Positions 24,570 through 33,740 are shown, counted from the stretch's first letter. The stretch: DNA of 36,540 bases from Phycisphaerales bacterium (GCA_020346325.1 CP070782.1:3063297-3099836), one strand, 5' to 3'. Numbers and translations are program-made. The notes: generated by a model from the sequence alone, not told the origin.

Positions 24570-25658
24570 ATGAGCCAAACACAAAATAGCGTCCTGGCCA
24601 AGCTCGAGGAGATCGACGCCCGATACGACGAGATCGATAAACAGATCTCCGACCCGGCGATCGCTCAGGATCCGACCAAACTGATCGCCCTGTCCAAAGA
24701 ACAGGGCAAGATCCGGTCGATGGTCACGAAATATCGCGAGTACAAGAAGGCGACCGTCGGCGTTGAGGACGCCCGGCAGATGCTCGCAGACGAGACCGTC
24801 GACTCGGATTTCAAGGCTCTGGCGGAGGAGGAGATCGAGCAACTGACTATCAAACAGGATCAGTTGCTGGATGAAATGCAGAATACGCTCGTGATGGCCG
24901 ACGATATGCACATCGATGCGGTCATCGTGGAAATCCGTGCCGGCACAGGGGGCGAGGAAGCAGCACTGTTCGCCAAGGACCTGCACGGCATGTACACTCG
25001 GTACGCCGACAGCCGGCGTTGGAAAGTGGAGCAACTCGATTTCAGCCCCTCGGACATGGGCGGCTTTCGAGAAGTGATCTTCAGCATCAAGGGCGAAGGC
25101 GTCTGGGCCGAACTCGGCTACGAAGGGGGGGGCCATCGGGTCCAGCGCGTGCCCGAGACAGAATCACAGGGCCGGATCCACACCTCGGCGGCCACGGTGG
25201 CGGTACTCCCCGAGCCGGAAGAGGTGGACATCGAGATCAATCCGGATGATGTGGTCGAACACGTCTGCCGATCCAGCGGCCCCGGCGGGCAGAACGTCAA
25301 CAAAGTCAGCAGTGCCATCAAGCTCGAACACATCCCGACCGGCATCACCGTGAGCATGCAGGACGAGAAGAGCCAGCACAAGAACCGAGCCAAGGCCTGG
25401 CGTCTGCTACGCAGCCGGCTCTATGAGCGTTATGAGAGCGAACGTCGCGCCGAGCGGGATTCGCAGCGCAAGAGCATGATTGGCTCGGGCGACCGGTCGC
25501 AGAAGATACGAACCTACAATTTCCCTCAGAACCGTGTCACCGATCACCGGATCAATCTCTCGTTGTACAGCCTGGACAAGATCCTGAGCGGGGACATGGG
25601 CGAGTTGATCGCTGCCATCCGAGATCATGACAGACAGCAGCGATTGCTGAACCTTTAG
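24570..25658 (+). CDS. prfA: Peptide chain release factor 1
   Basis: RF1 recognises UAA and UAG in the ribosomal A site and triggers peptide release. The 362-residue protein is full length. The GGQ catalytic motif lies at residues 239-241 in SSGPGGQNVNK. The stop-codon-reading PxT tripeptide is PET in the context RVPETESQGRIHTSAATVAV, where Escherichia coli RF1 has PAT. The N-terminal helical domain is complete. ATG 24570 gives the usual N-terminus. The methyltransferase gene prmC, which often follows prfA, is absent here. Confidence 0.96.
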   Translation: MSQTQNSVLAKLEEIDARYDEIDKQISDPAIAQDPTKLIALSKEQGKIRSMVTKYREYKKATVGVEDARQMLADETVDSDFKALAEEEIEQLTIKQDQLLDEMQNTLVMADDMHIDAVIVEIRAGTGGEEAALFAKDLHGMYTRYADSRRWKVEQLDFSPSDMGGFREVIFSIKGEGVWAELGYEGGGHRVQRVPETESQGRIHTSAATVAVLPEPEEVDIEINPDDVVEHVCRSSGPGGQNVNKVSSAIKLEHIPTGITVSMQDEKSQHKNRAKAWRLLRSRLYERYESERRAERDSQRKSMIGSGDRSQKIRTYNFPQNRVTDHRINLSLYSLDKILSGDMGELIAAIRDHDRQQRLLNL

Positions 25659-25712
25659 ACCCTGGGCTCGTCGTCATCGGCGTGATGGCGCAGAAACTGA
25701 CAGCGAGATTCT

Positions 25713-26813
25713 ATGATAGTCGTCGTGACAGGCATGGTTGGCCTCGACAAGAAGTGCTACCTTGAAGAGGTCTGCCGCCGCGCCGGACAGAACGGAAAAG
25801 AGGTCTTGCTGTGCAGCGTCGGCGATATGATGTACGCCGAAGCACCGGATATCCCCGCCGGCAAGATCCTCGACATCCCTTTGAAACGACTCCATTCGCT
25901 GCGCCGTAGTATCTTCAAGGACATCATCGCCAAGGCTCGAGAAGCCCCCAATCTCATCGTCAACACGCACGCCACGTTCCGCTGGCGGCACGGCCTCTTT
26001 CCGGCGGTGGATTTCGACCAGATGAGAGAACTCGACGCCGACATGTACGTTTGCCTGATCGACGGCGTGACCACAATGCATCAGCGTCTGCTGGAACATC
26101 TGGCCGTCGAACATACCCTCAAAGACCTGATCGTCTGGCGGGAAGAGGAGATCATCGGGACGGAAATGCTCTGCAAGGGCATCGACGAGACAATGCCGTT
26201 CTACTGCTTGGCCCGTGGCATCGAAGAGAACACGACTGAGACGTTCTACCGACTGGCATTCGAACGGCAGATCAAAAAGGCCTATCTGAGCTTTCCCATG
26301 ACCGCCGTGGCCGACGTCGAAGCCATCCTGGCCGAGATCCAGCACTTCCGCGCGGAAATGAAGCAGCAGTTCGTCTGTTTCGACCCGGCCGATCTCGAAG
26401 AAGCGTATCTACCCCTGAAAGCCGAACGAGCGAAACAGGTCGGCCAGAACACCATCGAAGTGCGTGTCGGTGGTCGCCAGATCCGCCTGAACGTCGACGA
26501 GGTTCGCCAGATCGAACGCGACATCAACAGCCAGATCTATGCCCGCGACTTTCTGCTCATCGACCAGGCCGACATGATCGTCAGCTTCATCCCCGCCATG
26601 CCCGACGGCCGGGCGGCCATCTCCAGCGGCGTCGAACGTGAACTCCAGCACGCCCACGAGGCGGCCAAAGAGGTCTACGTCATCTGGACCGCCCAGCGAC
26701 ATCCCTCCGTCTTTGTCACTCAGACCGCCAATACGGTATTCCGCTCCGTCGGCGAGGCACTAGCCTTCTTCGCCGGGCGCTGCGGGCCAACATGCGATTC
26801 GGCTCCTCTATAA
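25713..26813 (+). CDS. Adenylate-kinase-like P-loop domain fused to a nucleoside-deoxyribosyltransferase-like domain
   Basis: The 366-residue cytoplasmic protein has two domains. Residues 1 to about 185 resemble archaeal adenylate kinase (AdkA) and related P-loop kinases: MIVVVTGMVGLDKK, then NTHATFRWRHGLFPA like the DTHA...G..P stretch of AdkA. The Walker A is degenerate: Asp12 replaces the last Gly, and Lys14 replaces Ser/Thr. Residues from about 190 to 345 resemble the nucleoside 2-deoxyribosyltransferase/DUF4406 fold: KKAYLSFPM, DQADMIVSFIPAMPDG, SSGVERELQHAHEAAKEVYV. The Glu in GVERE is in the place of the catalytic nucleophile of NDTs. It precedes deoC by 135 nt on the same strand. Function unknown; a role in deoxynucleoside metabolism is inferred from fold and context. 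Confidence 0.75.
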   Translation: MIVVVTGMVGLDKKCYLEEVCRRAGQNGKEVLLCSVGDMMYAEAPDIPAGKILDIPLKRLHSLRRSIFKDIIAKAREAPNLIVNTHATFRWRHGLFPAVDFDQMRELDADMYVCLIDGVTTMHQRLLEHLAVEHTLKDLIVWREEEIIGTEMLCKGIDETMPFYCLARGIEENTTETFYRLAFERQIKKAYLSFPMTAVADVEAILAEIQHFRAEMKQQFVCFDPADLEEAYLPLKAERAKQVGQNTIEVRVGGRQIRLNVDEVRQIERDINSQIYARDFLLIDQADMIVSFIPAMPDGRAAISSGVERELQHAHEAAKEVYVIWTAQRHPSVFVTQTANTVFRSVGEALAFFAGRCGPTCDSAPL

Positions 26814-26948
26814 CCGGTGCCCACTGCCAGCCAGCCGCGCAATCTTCCTGGCACGAGCACAGGGCCCTTGTATCCGAGGTGCATCGCGCTTACGATGGGT
26901 TTTCCAAGTACAGACGCCAACATACTCAACATTGTGGGATGGTGAAGC

Positions 26949-27653
26949 GTGAATCTGGAGACACAGAGGATCTCGGCCGAGGAGGTGGCCAAACGTATCG
27001 ACCATACGTTACTCAAGGCCGAGGCGACGCGCATGCAGATCCTGAGCTTGTGCGACGAGGCCCGCACGCACGGCTTTCACGCCGTCTGCGTCAACGGACG
27101 GTGGGTCTCAGAGGCCGCGGAGCGATTGCACGGCAGTCGCGTCCAGGTGGCCGCTGTGGTCGGGTTCCCGCTCGGCGCCGAAACCACCAAGATCAAAGTG
27201 GCCCAGGCGAAAGCGGCCATCCATGCCGGCGCGGACGAGATCGACATGGTGGCCGATTTGGCCGCGATTATCGAGGACGACGGCCGCTACCTGTTGCGCC
27301 AGTTGCAGGCCGTGCTGAATGTGTGCCGATCCATGAGACCGCCCGTGGTGCTCAAGGTGATCATCGAATCGGCGGCATTAACGACCGAGCAGAAGATTCG
27401 AGCGTGCCGGGCGGCCGAGCAGATGGGCGTCGACTTCATCAAGACCAGCACCGGACTTCACCCGGCCGGCGGAGCGACGGCCGAAGACGTGCGACTCATG
27501 TGCGAAACGGCGCCGCGCTGCAAAATCAAGGCCGCGGGAGGCATACGCACTGCCGCTCAGGCCCTCGCAATGCTCCAGGCCGGAGCCGAGCGTATCGGCA
27601 CTTCGTGCGCAGTGCAGATCATGCGTGAACTGGGTGAGGGAACAAAACCATGA
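26949..27653 (+). CDS. deoC: Deoxyribose-phosphate aldolase
   Basis: DeoC cleaves 2-deoxyribose-5-phosphate to glyceraldehyde-3-phosphate and acetaldehyde in deoxynucleoside catabolism. The 234-residue protein has the class I aldolase TIM barrel with all catalytic residues: Asp99 (DEIDMV), Schiff-base Lys165 (FIKTSTG) and Lys194 (CKIKAAGGIRT), which match Asp102, Lys167 and Lys201 of the E. coli enzyme. The start is GTG 26949 with GGGATGG upstream. Its 3' end overlaps the next gene by 4 nt (ATGA), so they are translationally coupled. Neighbouring thymidine phosphorylase or deoB genes are not in the window. Confidence 0.95.
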   Translation: MNLETQRISAEEVAKRIDHTLLKAEATRMQILSLCDEARTHGFHAVCVNGRWVSEAAERLHGSRVQVAAVVGFPLGAETTKIKVAQAKAAIHAGADEIDMVADLAAIIEDDGRYLLRQLQAVLNVCRSMRPPVVLKVIIESAALTTEQKIRACRAAEQMGVDFIKTSTGLHPAGGATAEDVRLMCETAPRCKIKAAGGIRTAAQALAMLQAGAERIGTSCAVQIMRELGEGTKP

Positions 27654-27964
27654 AGACAGAGCAATTCGTCAGCGAACCGATCCATCCCGTCGAAGGCACC
27701 TTCGATCCGTCGGGCATGGTCCGAGGCGAACCCGGACTGCCCCGACAGTTTGTGTGGCGGGACAACGAATACGCCGTCGCGGAAGTGCTCCAGGTGTGGA
27801 AGGAAGACGGCCCCTGTAAGAGCGGCAGTTCCGAGATGTATCTGCGCAAGCACTGGTACCGAGTCGCCACCGAACAGGGTCCGGAGATGACCCTCTACTT
27901 CCAGCGACAGCCTCGGTCAAAGAGTCAAAGCAAGACCAGGTGGTGGCTGTACACAATCAAGTGA
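27650..27964 (+). CDS. DUF6504-like small protein
   Basis: The 104-residue cytoplasmic protein has the pattern FVWRDNEYAVAEVLQVWKE followed by a KHWYRVATEQG strand and WWLYTI near the end. This is the pattern of DUF6504-type small proteins known mainly from Actinobacteria and Planctomycetota, of unknown function. The start codon overlaps the deoC stop (ATGA at 27650). The C-terminus is basic (RSKSQSKTR). The DUF assignment is from pattern memory and moderate in confidence; the gene itself is secure. Confidence 0.65.
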   Translation: MKTEQFVSEPIHPVEGTFDPSGMVRGEPGLPRQFVWRDNEYAVAEVLQVWKEDGPCKSGSSEMYLRKHWYRVATEQGPEMTLYFQRQPRSKSQSKTRWWLYTIK

Positions 27965-28022
27965 CACCGCCAACGATTCAGGAGACGCTTGCCTCGTCAC
28001 CTCGAAAGCAAGCGACAGCGCC

Positions 28023-29462
28023 ATGGCAGGAGAAGTCATCGACACGGACAGCAAGTGCGTTCTCTGCCGACTCCACGGCCAAGCGACTCATGCCTCGCCT
28101 GGTCTGCCTGCCGTCAGCGCCGTCTTTGCGGAACTGCGGTCACCATCGATCCTGGGCGGCAACGCCTCAGTAGCGGCGGTAGAAGGATTCAGCTACTGGG
28201 CGGCCGATCCCAGGGAAGTGTTCGAATTCACATCGGATCAAGAAGACCCCTTCGCCAGGCTGGAGAAGCTCGTCGCCCGCTACAAGATCCAGGGCAGTCC
28301 CCCCCCAGAATTGCCGAGCGGCCTCTTCCAGGGCGGCTGGATCGGGTACTTCAGCTACGAATTGGGCCGGTTCATCGAACGGTTGCCCGAGACAACCATT
28401 GATGATTTCGCCATTCCTCTGATCCGCCTCTGTTTCTACGACCGTCTGATCGCCTATGACCACCGTAACGGGACATTTTGGCTCGTGGCTCTCGAACTAC
28501 CCGATGACCTGGAGACTCCGAAGGAGAAAATGGCCGGCCTGGAGCGGTTGCTCAAGGCATCGGAGAACCTCTGTGTGGCTTGGCCCCGGGCGGCCGACCT
28601 GGAGCGCATCGACCTGTCGCGAGCTCGCAGTAACATGACCCGAGAGGATTATCTGCGGACTGTGGGACGAATCAGACGCTATATCCGCGACGGGGAGGTA
28701 TATCAGGTCAATTTCTCGCAGCGATTCGACCGTCCGTTCACCGGCCGCCCTGTCGAGTTGTTTCACTGGCAAAATCACTACAACCCCAGCCCCTATGCGG
28801 CCTATGTCGGCGCCGGTAACTTCCAGATCGTCATCGCGTCCCCGGAGATGTTCATCTCAACTCGCGACGGCCTGATCCAGACCAAGCCCATCAAGGGAAC
28901 CCGGCGTCGCTTCGGCCCGAACGACGAACGCAGCGACAAACGCAACGAGCAGAACCTTCGAGATCTGCTCAGCAGCTCGAAGGAACAGGCCGAGTTGAAT
29001 ATGATCGTCGACCTGGAGCGCAATGACGTCGCCAGGATCTGCCGGCCTGGAACGCGCCGCGTCATCCAGCCGAGAACGATCGAGGCCTACCCGACGGTAT
29101 TCCATGCGGTGGCCACCGTGGGTGGGCAACTGCGCCACGACGTCCGGCTCACCGATATTTTCAGAGCGGTCTTCCCAGGCGGCTCCATCACCGGGGCACC
29201 GAAGATCCGCGCGATGGAGATCATCGACGAACTCGAGCCGACCGCCCGCAGCGTCTATACGGGCAGCATCGGCTTTATCGGAATCGACGGGACTGTCTGC
29301 TTGAACATTGCCATCCGAACCGTTATCATCGCGGCCCACAAGGCCTTCGTGCAGACCGGAGGGGGAATCGTCGCCGATTCGGAGCCGGAGGCCGAGTGGG
29401 AAGAGACGATCACCAAGGCCAGGGCCCTCCTGGCCGGGATCGATGCGGTGCAGGAACCATAA
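28023..29462 (+). CDS. pabB: Aminodeoxychorismate synthase component I
   Basis: PabB converts chorismate and ammonia to 4-amino-4-deoxychorismate in p-aminobenzoate and folate synthesis. The 479-residue protein has an anthranilate-synthase-I-like N-domain and a chorismate-binding domain from about residue 215. The motif TKPIKGT has Lys291, the nucleophile that marks PabB (PIKGT) rather than TrpE (PIAGT). FPGGSITGAPKIRAMEII and QTGGGIVADSEPEAEWEET follow. The ribosome-binding site before ATG 28023 is weak, so the exact start is uncertain. pabC follows 31 nt downstream. The glutaminase subunit PabA is not in the window. Confidence 0.92.
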   Translation: MAGEVIDTDSKCVLCRLHGQATHASPGLPAVSAVFAELRSPSILGGNASVAAVEGFSYWAADPREVFEFTSDQEDPFARLEKLVARYKIQGSPPPELPSGLFQGGWIGYFSYELGRFIERLPETTIDDFAIPLIRLCFYDRLIAYDHRNGTFWLVALELPDDLETPKEKMAGLERLLKASENLCVAWPRAADLERIDLSRARSNMTREDYLRTVGRIRRYIRDGEVYQVNFSQRFDRPFTGRPVELFHWQNHYNPSPYAAYVGAGNFQIVIASPEMFISTRDGLIQTKPIKGTRRRFGPNDERSDKRNEQNLRDLLSSSKEQAELNMIVDLERNDVARICRPGTRRVIQPRTIEAYPTVFHAVATVGGQLRHDVRLTDIFRAVFPGGSITGAPKIRAMEIIDELEPTARSVYTGSIGFIGIDGTVCLNIAIRTVIIAAHKAFVQTGGGIVADSEPEAEWEETITKARALLAGIDAVQEP

Positions 29463-29493
29463 GCCGGAATAGTTACGTTCACGATAGGATCGT

Positions 29494-30357
29494 ATGCCTG
29501 ATAAGGTTTTTCTGAACGGTAAGCTGATCGACGTCAAAGAGGCCCGCGTCCCCGCAACCGATAGCGGGCTCCTCTACGGCGCGGGATTGTTCGAAACGAT
29601 GCGCAGCCACAACGGCGTGGTCTTTCGCCTGGAGGACCATCTGGATCGATTGTTCCGCAGCGCCGCGCAGCTTTCGATCAATCACGATCACGATAAGAAG
29701 TATCTCACGGAGGCGGTGTACGAACTGCTCGGCGCCAACGATCTGACCGAGGCGCGTCTGCGGCTGACGCTGACCAACGGCCCCATCGCCGAGACCGTCG
29801 AGCAGGCCCAACCGACGCTACTGATCAGTGCCACCTCACTACAGCTCTATCCGCCCGAGTATTATCAGACGGGCGTCATGGTCATGCTGTGTCCCTATCG
29901 GCAGAACACCACTGACCCGATCTGCGGCCACAAGACGACGAACTACTACCCTCGTCTGCTAGCGCTGACCTTGGCCCGTCAAAAACAGGCGGCCGAAGCG
30001 CTGTGGTTCACGAACGACAATCGGCTGGCCGAAGGGTGCGTCAGCAACGTCTTCCTGGTCAGGGATTCAGTGCTGCACACCCCGCCTCTCGGCACTCCCG
30101 TGCTGCCGGGCATCGCGCGCAAGGCCGTATGCCAGATCGCCCCACGCGAGTCCATCGACGTCGTCGAGAAGGACCTGCATATCGCCGACGTCCTGGAGGC
30201 GGACGAGATCTTCTTGACCAACGTCGTCATGGAGGTCCTGCCCGTCATTCAGGTGGAGAAGCACATGATCGGCTCGGGCGCAGTCGGCCCCGTGACCCGG
30301 GAGTTGCGCCGCCGATTCACGGAGATGATCGAAGAGGAATGCCGGAGGTCTGCATGA
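29494..30357 (+). CDS. pabC: 4-amino-4-deoxychorismate lyase (PLP fold IV)
   Basis: PabC removes pyruvate from aminodeoxychorismate to give p-aminobenzoate. The 287-residue protein belongs to the class IV aminotransferase fold: VPATDSGLLYGAGLFETMR at the N-terminus, PLP lysine Lys147 in GHKTTNYYPRLLAL, NRLAEGCVSNVFLV, and TPVLPGIAR. The fold is shared with D-amino-acid and branched-chain aminotransferases; the assignment as PabC rests on its place 31 nt after pabB. AGGA lies 8 nt upstream of ATG 29494. The stop overlaps the next start (ATGA). Confidence 0.88.
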   Translation: MPDKVFLNGKLIDVKEARVPATDSGLLYGAGLFETMRSHNGVVFRLEDHLDRLFRSAAQLSINHDHDKKYLTEAVYELLGANDLTEARLRLTLTNGPIAETVEQAQPTLLISATSLQLYPPEYYQTGVMVMLCPYRQNTTDPICGHKTTNYYPRLLALTLARQKQAAEALWFTNDNRLAEGCVSNVFLVRDSVLHTPPLGTPVLPGIARKAVCQIAPRESIDVVEKDLHIADVLEADEIFLTNVVMEVLPVIQVEKHMIGSGAVGPVTRELRRRFTEMIEEECRRSA

Positions 30358-31466
30358 AGGTCAAGGATATCGCCCCCGTTGTGGAGGAGGTCGCCCCCCT
30401 GGGTCTGGCCCAGGACTGGGACAACGTCGGCTTGCTGGTGGGCGATCCGGAGCAGCCCATCAAGAATGTCCTGCTGACTATCGACGTGACGAAAGCCGTC
30501 GTCGCCGAGGCCAAACGTCTCAAAGCAGAGTTGATCGTCAGCTATCATCCGGTCATCTGGGATGGGCTCAAACAGGTCCTCGCCGGCGGTCCCACCCACA
30601 TCGTCTATGAGTTGATCCGCGCGGGGATCGCGGTCTTCTCGATCCACACGGCGCTGGACGTGGTGGCCGGAGGGGTCAACGATGGCCTGGCCGAGATGAT
30701 CGGTATCGAAGATGGCCAACCCCTGGGCGACTACGTCGAGTACGAGCCTCAGGAGAACTACAAGCTCGTCGCGTTCGTACCGGTCGACGCTCTGAAGAAG
30801 GTGACCAACGCTATATTTCGGGCGGGAGCCGGAGCAATCGGCAACTACCGCAACTGCGGCTATCACGGCGAGGGAACGGGCACGTTCCTGCCGCTGGCCG
30901 GAGCCAAGCCGGCAATTGGCAAGCAAGGCAAGACCGAAACCGTCCACGAGATGCGCTTCGAAACGATCGTGCCTGCCGAGAAGCTGGAGGCGGTCGTGGC
31001 CGCGCTGGAAGAGGCGCACCCTTACGAAACACCGGCATTTGACATTTTCCGACTTTTCGGTTATGCAAGCAGGTTTGGGCTGGGCCGCATGGGCCGTTTG
31101 AGCGAGCCTGCCAGGGTCGATCAGCTTATCGAGCGGATCAAGAAGCAGACCGGGGCCAAGGCTGTCGGCCTGGTAGGCGACAGCGAGCGTATGGTCAGGA
31201 CGGCCGCCGTTTGTGCCGGCACGTGCGGCAGAATCGTCAACACGGTCATGGCGGCCGGTGCCGATCTGTACTTGACCGGTGAGATGAAACACCACGAAGC
31301 GCTGGCGGCCCAGGAGGCCGGGCTGACGTGTGTCTGCCTGAGCCACACGGTCTCCGAGCGGTTCATACTGAAGAAGGTGGCCAAGCTGTTCAAGAGCCGG
31401 ATGAAGCAAGTCAATATCAGGACAAGCAAAGCGGACACGGATCCCTTCACATGGAAGAACGTATGA
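30354..31466 (+). CDS. Nif3-like dinuclear metal centre hexameric protein
   Basis: The 370-residue member of the Nif3/DUF34 family has the typical N-terminus AQDWDNVGLLVGDP, metal ligands in VSYHPVIWDG and FSIHTALDV, and the C-terminal TGEMKHHEALAAQEAG with a late SHTVSE. A YqfO-type insert domain (PII/CutA-like; NCGYHGEGTGTF and EEAHPYETPAFDIF) lies in the middle, as in the long form of the family. Some members have been named GTP cyclohydrolase I type 2 homologues, but the activity is unproved. ATG 30354 is overlapped by the pabC stop and has GGAGG 6 nt upstream. The stop overlaps the scpB start in the same way. Confidence 0.9.
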   Translation: MKVKDIAPVVEEVAPLGLAQDWDNVGLLVGDPEQPIKNVLLTIDVTKAVVAEAKRLKAELIVSYHPVIWDGLKQVLAGGPTHIVYELIRAGIAVFSIHTALDVVAGGVNDGLAEMIGIEDGQPLGDYVEYEPQENYKLVAFVPVDALKKVTNAIFRAGAGAIGNYRNCGYHGEGTGTFLPLAGAKPAIGKQGKTETVHEMRFETIVPAEKLEAVVAALEEAHPYETPAFDIFRLFGYASRFGLGRMGRLSEPARVDQLIERIKKQTGAKAVGLVGDSERMVRTAAVCAGTCGRIVNTVMAAGADLYLTGEMKHHEALAAQEAGLTCVCLSHTVSERFILKKVAKLFKSRMKQVNIRTSKADTDPFTWKNV

Positions 31467-32479
31467 CACAAGAGTCCAGGGAAGCAACGACCGAAGAACC
31501 TCAGGTGCATCTCGAAGAGGCGGGTGCGCAGAACGATGCCACCGACGAGGATCGGATTGCCGATACGGTGGAAGCCGACAAACTTGTAGACGAGGGTGAG
31601 GCATCGGGCGCCGCCGAGGAAGATACGGAGGTCGAAGGCGGAGATGGTGCGGAAGCAGATGACGCCGTGACCAGTGAGACGCCGGAGGAAGAGGTGGACG
31701 AGACGGTCGATGAGGAACCAGTGGCTATCGAGGCGCCGGAGGAAGAGTTTGAAGAGGATCCGCCCAGGCCTCTGGATGAAGACGAGGAGCTAGAGGACAT
31801 CGTCGCCGAGACAAGCGAGCGCGATGAAGAACCGGACGTGACCGAAGACGGCGCAGAGGGCTCCGAAGAACCGGAAGACTCGGCAGAAAGTGGCGTGGCC
31901 GAAGAGGACGGTAACGAGGCGGAGGAAGAACAAAATCAGGCCGAGGAAACGGAAGAAGAGACTCCGACTGTCGAGTCAGTGATCGAGGCCATTCTGTTTG
32001 CCACGGACGAACCGCTGACAGAGAACCGTCTGGCGAACATCGTTGAGACGACGAACAAGCAAGTGCGTCAGTGTATCAAGGATCTCAACGAGAAGTACGA
32101 GAAGAACCACAACGCCTTCCGGATCGAGCAGATCGCGGGCGGCCACCAAATGCTGACACTGAGCACGTACAACACCTGGCTGCGGCGCATGCTGAGGGTG
32201 CGCAGCGACAACAGGCTCAGTCCGGCCGCGATGGAAACCCTGGCGATCGTGGCGTACAAACAACCCGTAATTCGGGTGGACATCGAGGCAATCCGCGGCG
32301 TAGCGGTCGGTGAAGTGATCCGCAGTCTCATGTACAAGGGGCTCGTCAAGATCGTCGGCCGCGCCGAGATCCTCGGCCGCCCCATGCTCTACGGCACCAC
32401 CAAGAAATTCCTCGAGGTCTTCGGCCTCAATTCGCTCAAGGACCTGCCCAAGGTCGAAGAACTCAAGAAGCCCGACTGA
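31463..32479 (+). CDS. scpB: Segregation and condensation protein B with long acidic N-terminus
   Basis: ScpB is the winged-helix subunit that joins ScpA and Smc in the bacterial condensin. The last 170 residues are a normal ScpB: VESVIEAILFATDEPLTENR, LRRMLRVRSDNRLSPAAMET, LAIVAYKQPVIRVDIEAIRG, ILGRPMLYGTTKKFLEVFGL. The first 166 residues are an almost unbroken Glu/Asp/Thr/Ala-rich low-complexity region, absent from typical ScpB of about 190 residues. ATG 31463 overlaps the Nif3-like stop (ATGA) and has GGAAGAA at good distance. scpA is not next to it. It is convergent with the esterase gene, 18 nt apart. Confidence 0.93.
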   Translation: MTQESREATTEEPQVHLEEAGAQNDATDEDRIADTVEADKLVDEGEASGAAEEDTEVEGGDGAEADDAVTSETPEEEVDETVDEEPVAIEAPEEEFEEDPPRPLDEDEELEDIVAETSERDEEPDVTEDGAEGSEEPEDSAESGVAEEDGNEAEEEQNQAEETEEETPTVESVIEAILFATDEPLTENRLANIVETTNKQVRQCIKDLNEKYEKNHNAFRIEQIAGGHQMLTLSTYNTWLRRMLRVRSDNRLSPAAMETLAIVAYKQPVIRVDIEAIRGVAVGEVIRSLMYKGLVKIVGRAEILGRPMLYGTTKKFLEVFGLNSLKDLPKVEELKKPD

Positions 32480-32497
32480 GACGCCGACCCCGCCGGA

Positions 32498-33694
32498 CTA
32501 CCAGGTCCAGGGCAACGGCGCATCCGGCGCCACAGCGTAAGCGGGCCTGGGATGGTCGGGACCGAAGACGTAGAGGTCTTCCGTCTTCTCGATCACGACT
32601 GGTGTCTCGTCAATGCATCCGTCACGATCGATGACGTTGGACAGACACAGCCGCAGGTGCTTGGCAAGAAACCTGTAGGCCCCGACCCGCTTGGACCAGC
32701 CGTAGTCGTGCCCTTCATCCGGCAAATGCCAGTTCTCCACCTGCGACTCGGCGCCGAACAAACGATAAACACTGCGAATGTACGGGTACTCGACCTGCGG
32801 AACGTTTTTGGTCCAGTCCTTTCCATCAGAGATGATCAATTGCGGCCTCGGCGCCGCCGCCGTCGCGATGTCCGTATTGTTCGTTTCGTGCCGCCTGCTC
32901 TTGTGGACGGGCATTCCGCTCTCACAAACGCAGCCCCCAAAGAAATGGGCCGAGACCATCACCGTCGGAACGGACACGGCGATGCGGTCGTCCACCCCGG
33001 TCAGCATGAACGTCTGCGTCCCTCCGCCGGAAGCCCCAGTGACAGCCAGGCGCGTCGGGTCCACGTCCGCCCGTGAGGTCAGATAATCGACCAGCCGGAT
33101 ACTGTTCCAAAGCTGCATCTTCAGCGCGTCGGGCCGTCGATGTTCCCAGCCGGCATTGGCCCAGTCGCCGTAGCCGACCATGTCATAGGACAGCACGATC
33201 GCCCCCATGCGGGCCAGGGTCGCGCAGCGCTTCTGCATGTCGGGCCGGAAGCGGCCATAGTCTTCAGGACTGCCCCAATGGCCATGCGGGCAGAGAATGG
33301 CAGGGAGCATGCCGCCGGTCCCCGTCGGCCTATACAGACTGCCGGTGACGAAGACTCCGGGCAGGCTCTCGATAGCGACGTTCTCGACGGTGTAGCCATC
33401 GTATTGCCGTTTGCTGTGAACGATCGGATTCAGGGCACACTTCCTGGGCAAGGGCCACAGTCCCGTGCCACGGAGAATCCCCTCCCGAATGCCGCGGGCG
33501 CGCGCCTGCCACTCAGACAAGGTTGAGTAGGTCTCGTCAAAGCGTGCGAGCTGGGCCTTCGCCTCCTCTTCGGTCTGGTAGTTGCCTACGCAGAGCTGCG
33601 GCTCGTCATTTTCCTCGGCGCGAACGGCTCCGATCCACATCATCCCCACGATGATCGCAAGAAACAGACTATCGAATACTCGTCGGCACATCAT
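32498..33694 (-). CDS. Secreted acetyl-xylan-esterase-like alpha/beta hydrolase
   Basis: The 398-residue protein has a signal peptide (MMCRRVFDSLFLAIIVGMMW, cleaved after about AVRA). The catalytic domain is an alpha/beta hydrolase of the acetyl xylan esterase/prolyl oligopeptidase type: the oxyanion-side segment CPHGHWG, nucleophile Ser222 in VTGASGGG, and a late His in DEGHDYGW. The likely substrate is an acylated polysaccharide, but this is inferred. ATG 33694 has AAGGAG 8 nt upstream; the open frame beyond it is not coding. The heparinase-like gene ends 46 nt upstream on the same strand, so both may act on the same glycan in the periplasm or outside. Confidence 0.8.
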   Translation of the reverse strand: MMCRRVFDSLFLAIIVGMMWIGAVRAEENDEPQLCVGNYQTEEEAKAQLARFDETYSTLSEWQARARGIREGILRGTGLWPLPRKCALNPIVHSKRQYDGYTVENVAIESLPGVFVTGSLYRPTGTGGMLPAILCPHGHWGSPEDYGRFRPDMQKRCATLARMGAIVLSYDMVGYGDWANAGWEHRRPDALKMQLWNSIRLVDYLTSRADVDPTRLAVTGASGGGTQTFMLTGVDDRIAVSVPTVMVSAHFFGGCVCESGMPVHKSRRHETNNTDIATAAAPRPQLIISDGKDWTKNVPQVEYPYIRSVYRLFGAESQVENWHLPDEGHDYGWSKRVGAYRFLAKHLRLCLSNVIDRDGCIDETPVVIEKTEDLYVFGPDHPRPAYAVAPDAPLPWTW

Positions 33695-33740
33695 CTCGGC
33701 TCCTTGTCTCAGAGTTGCGGTGATCGGGCCTGTTTCGACC

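Noticed and set aside
30249..31604. 451-codon minus-strand frame across pabC, nif3-like and scpB
   Set aside because: It spans three well-supported plus-strand genes; a shadow frame.
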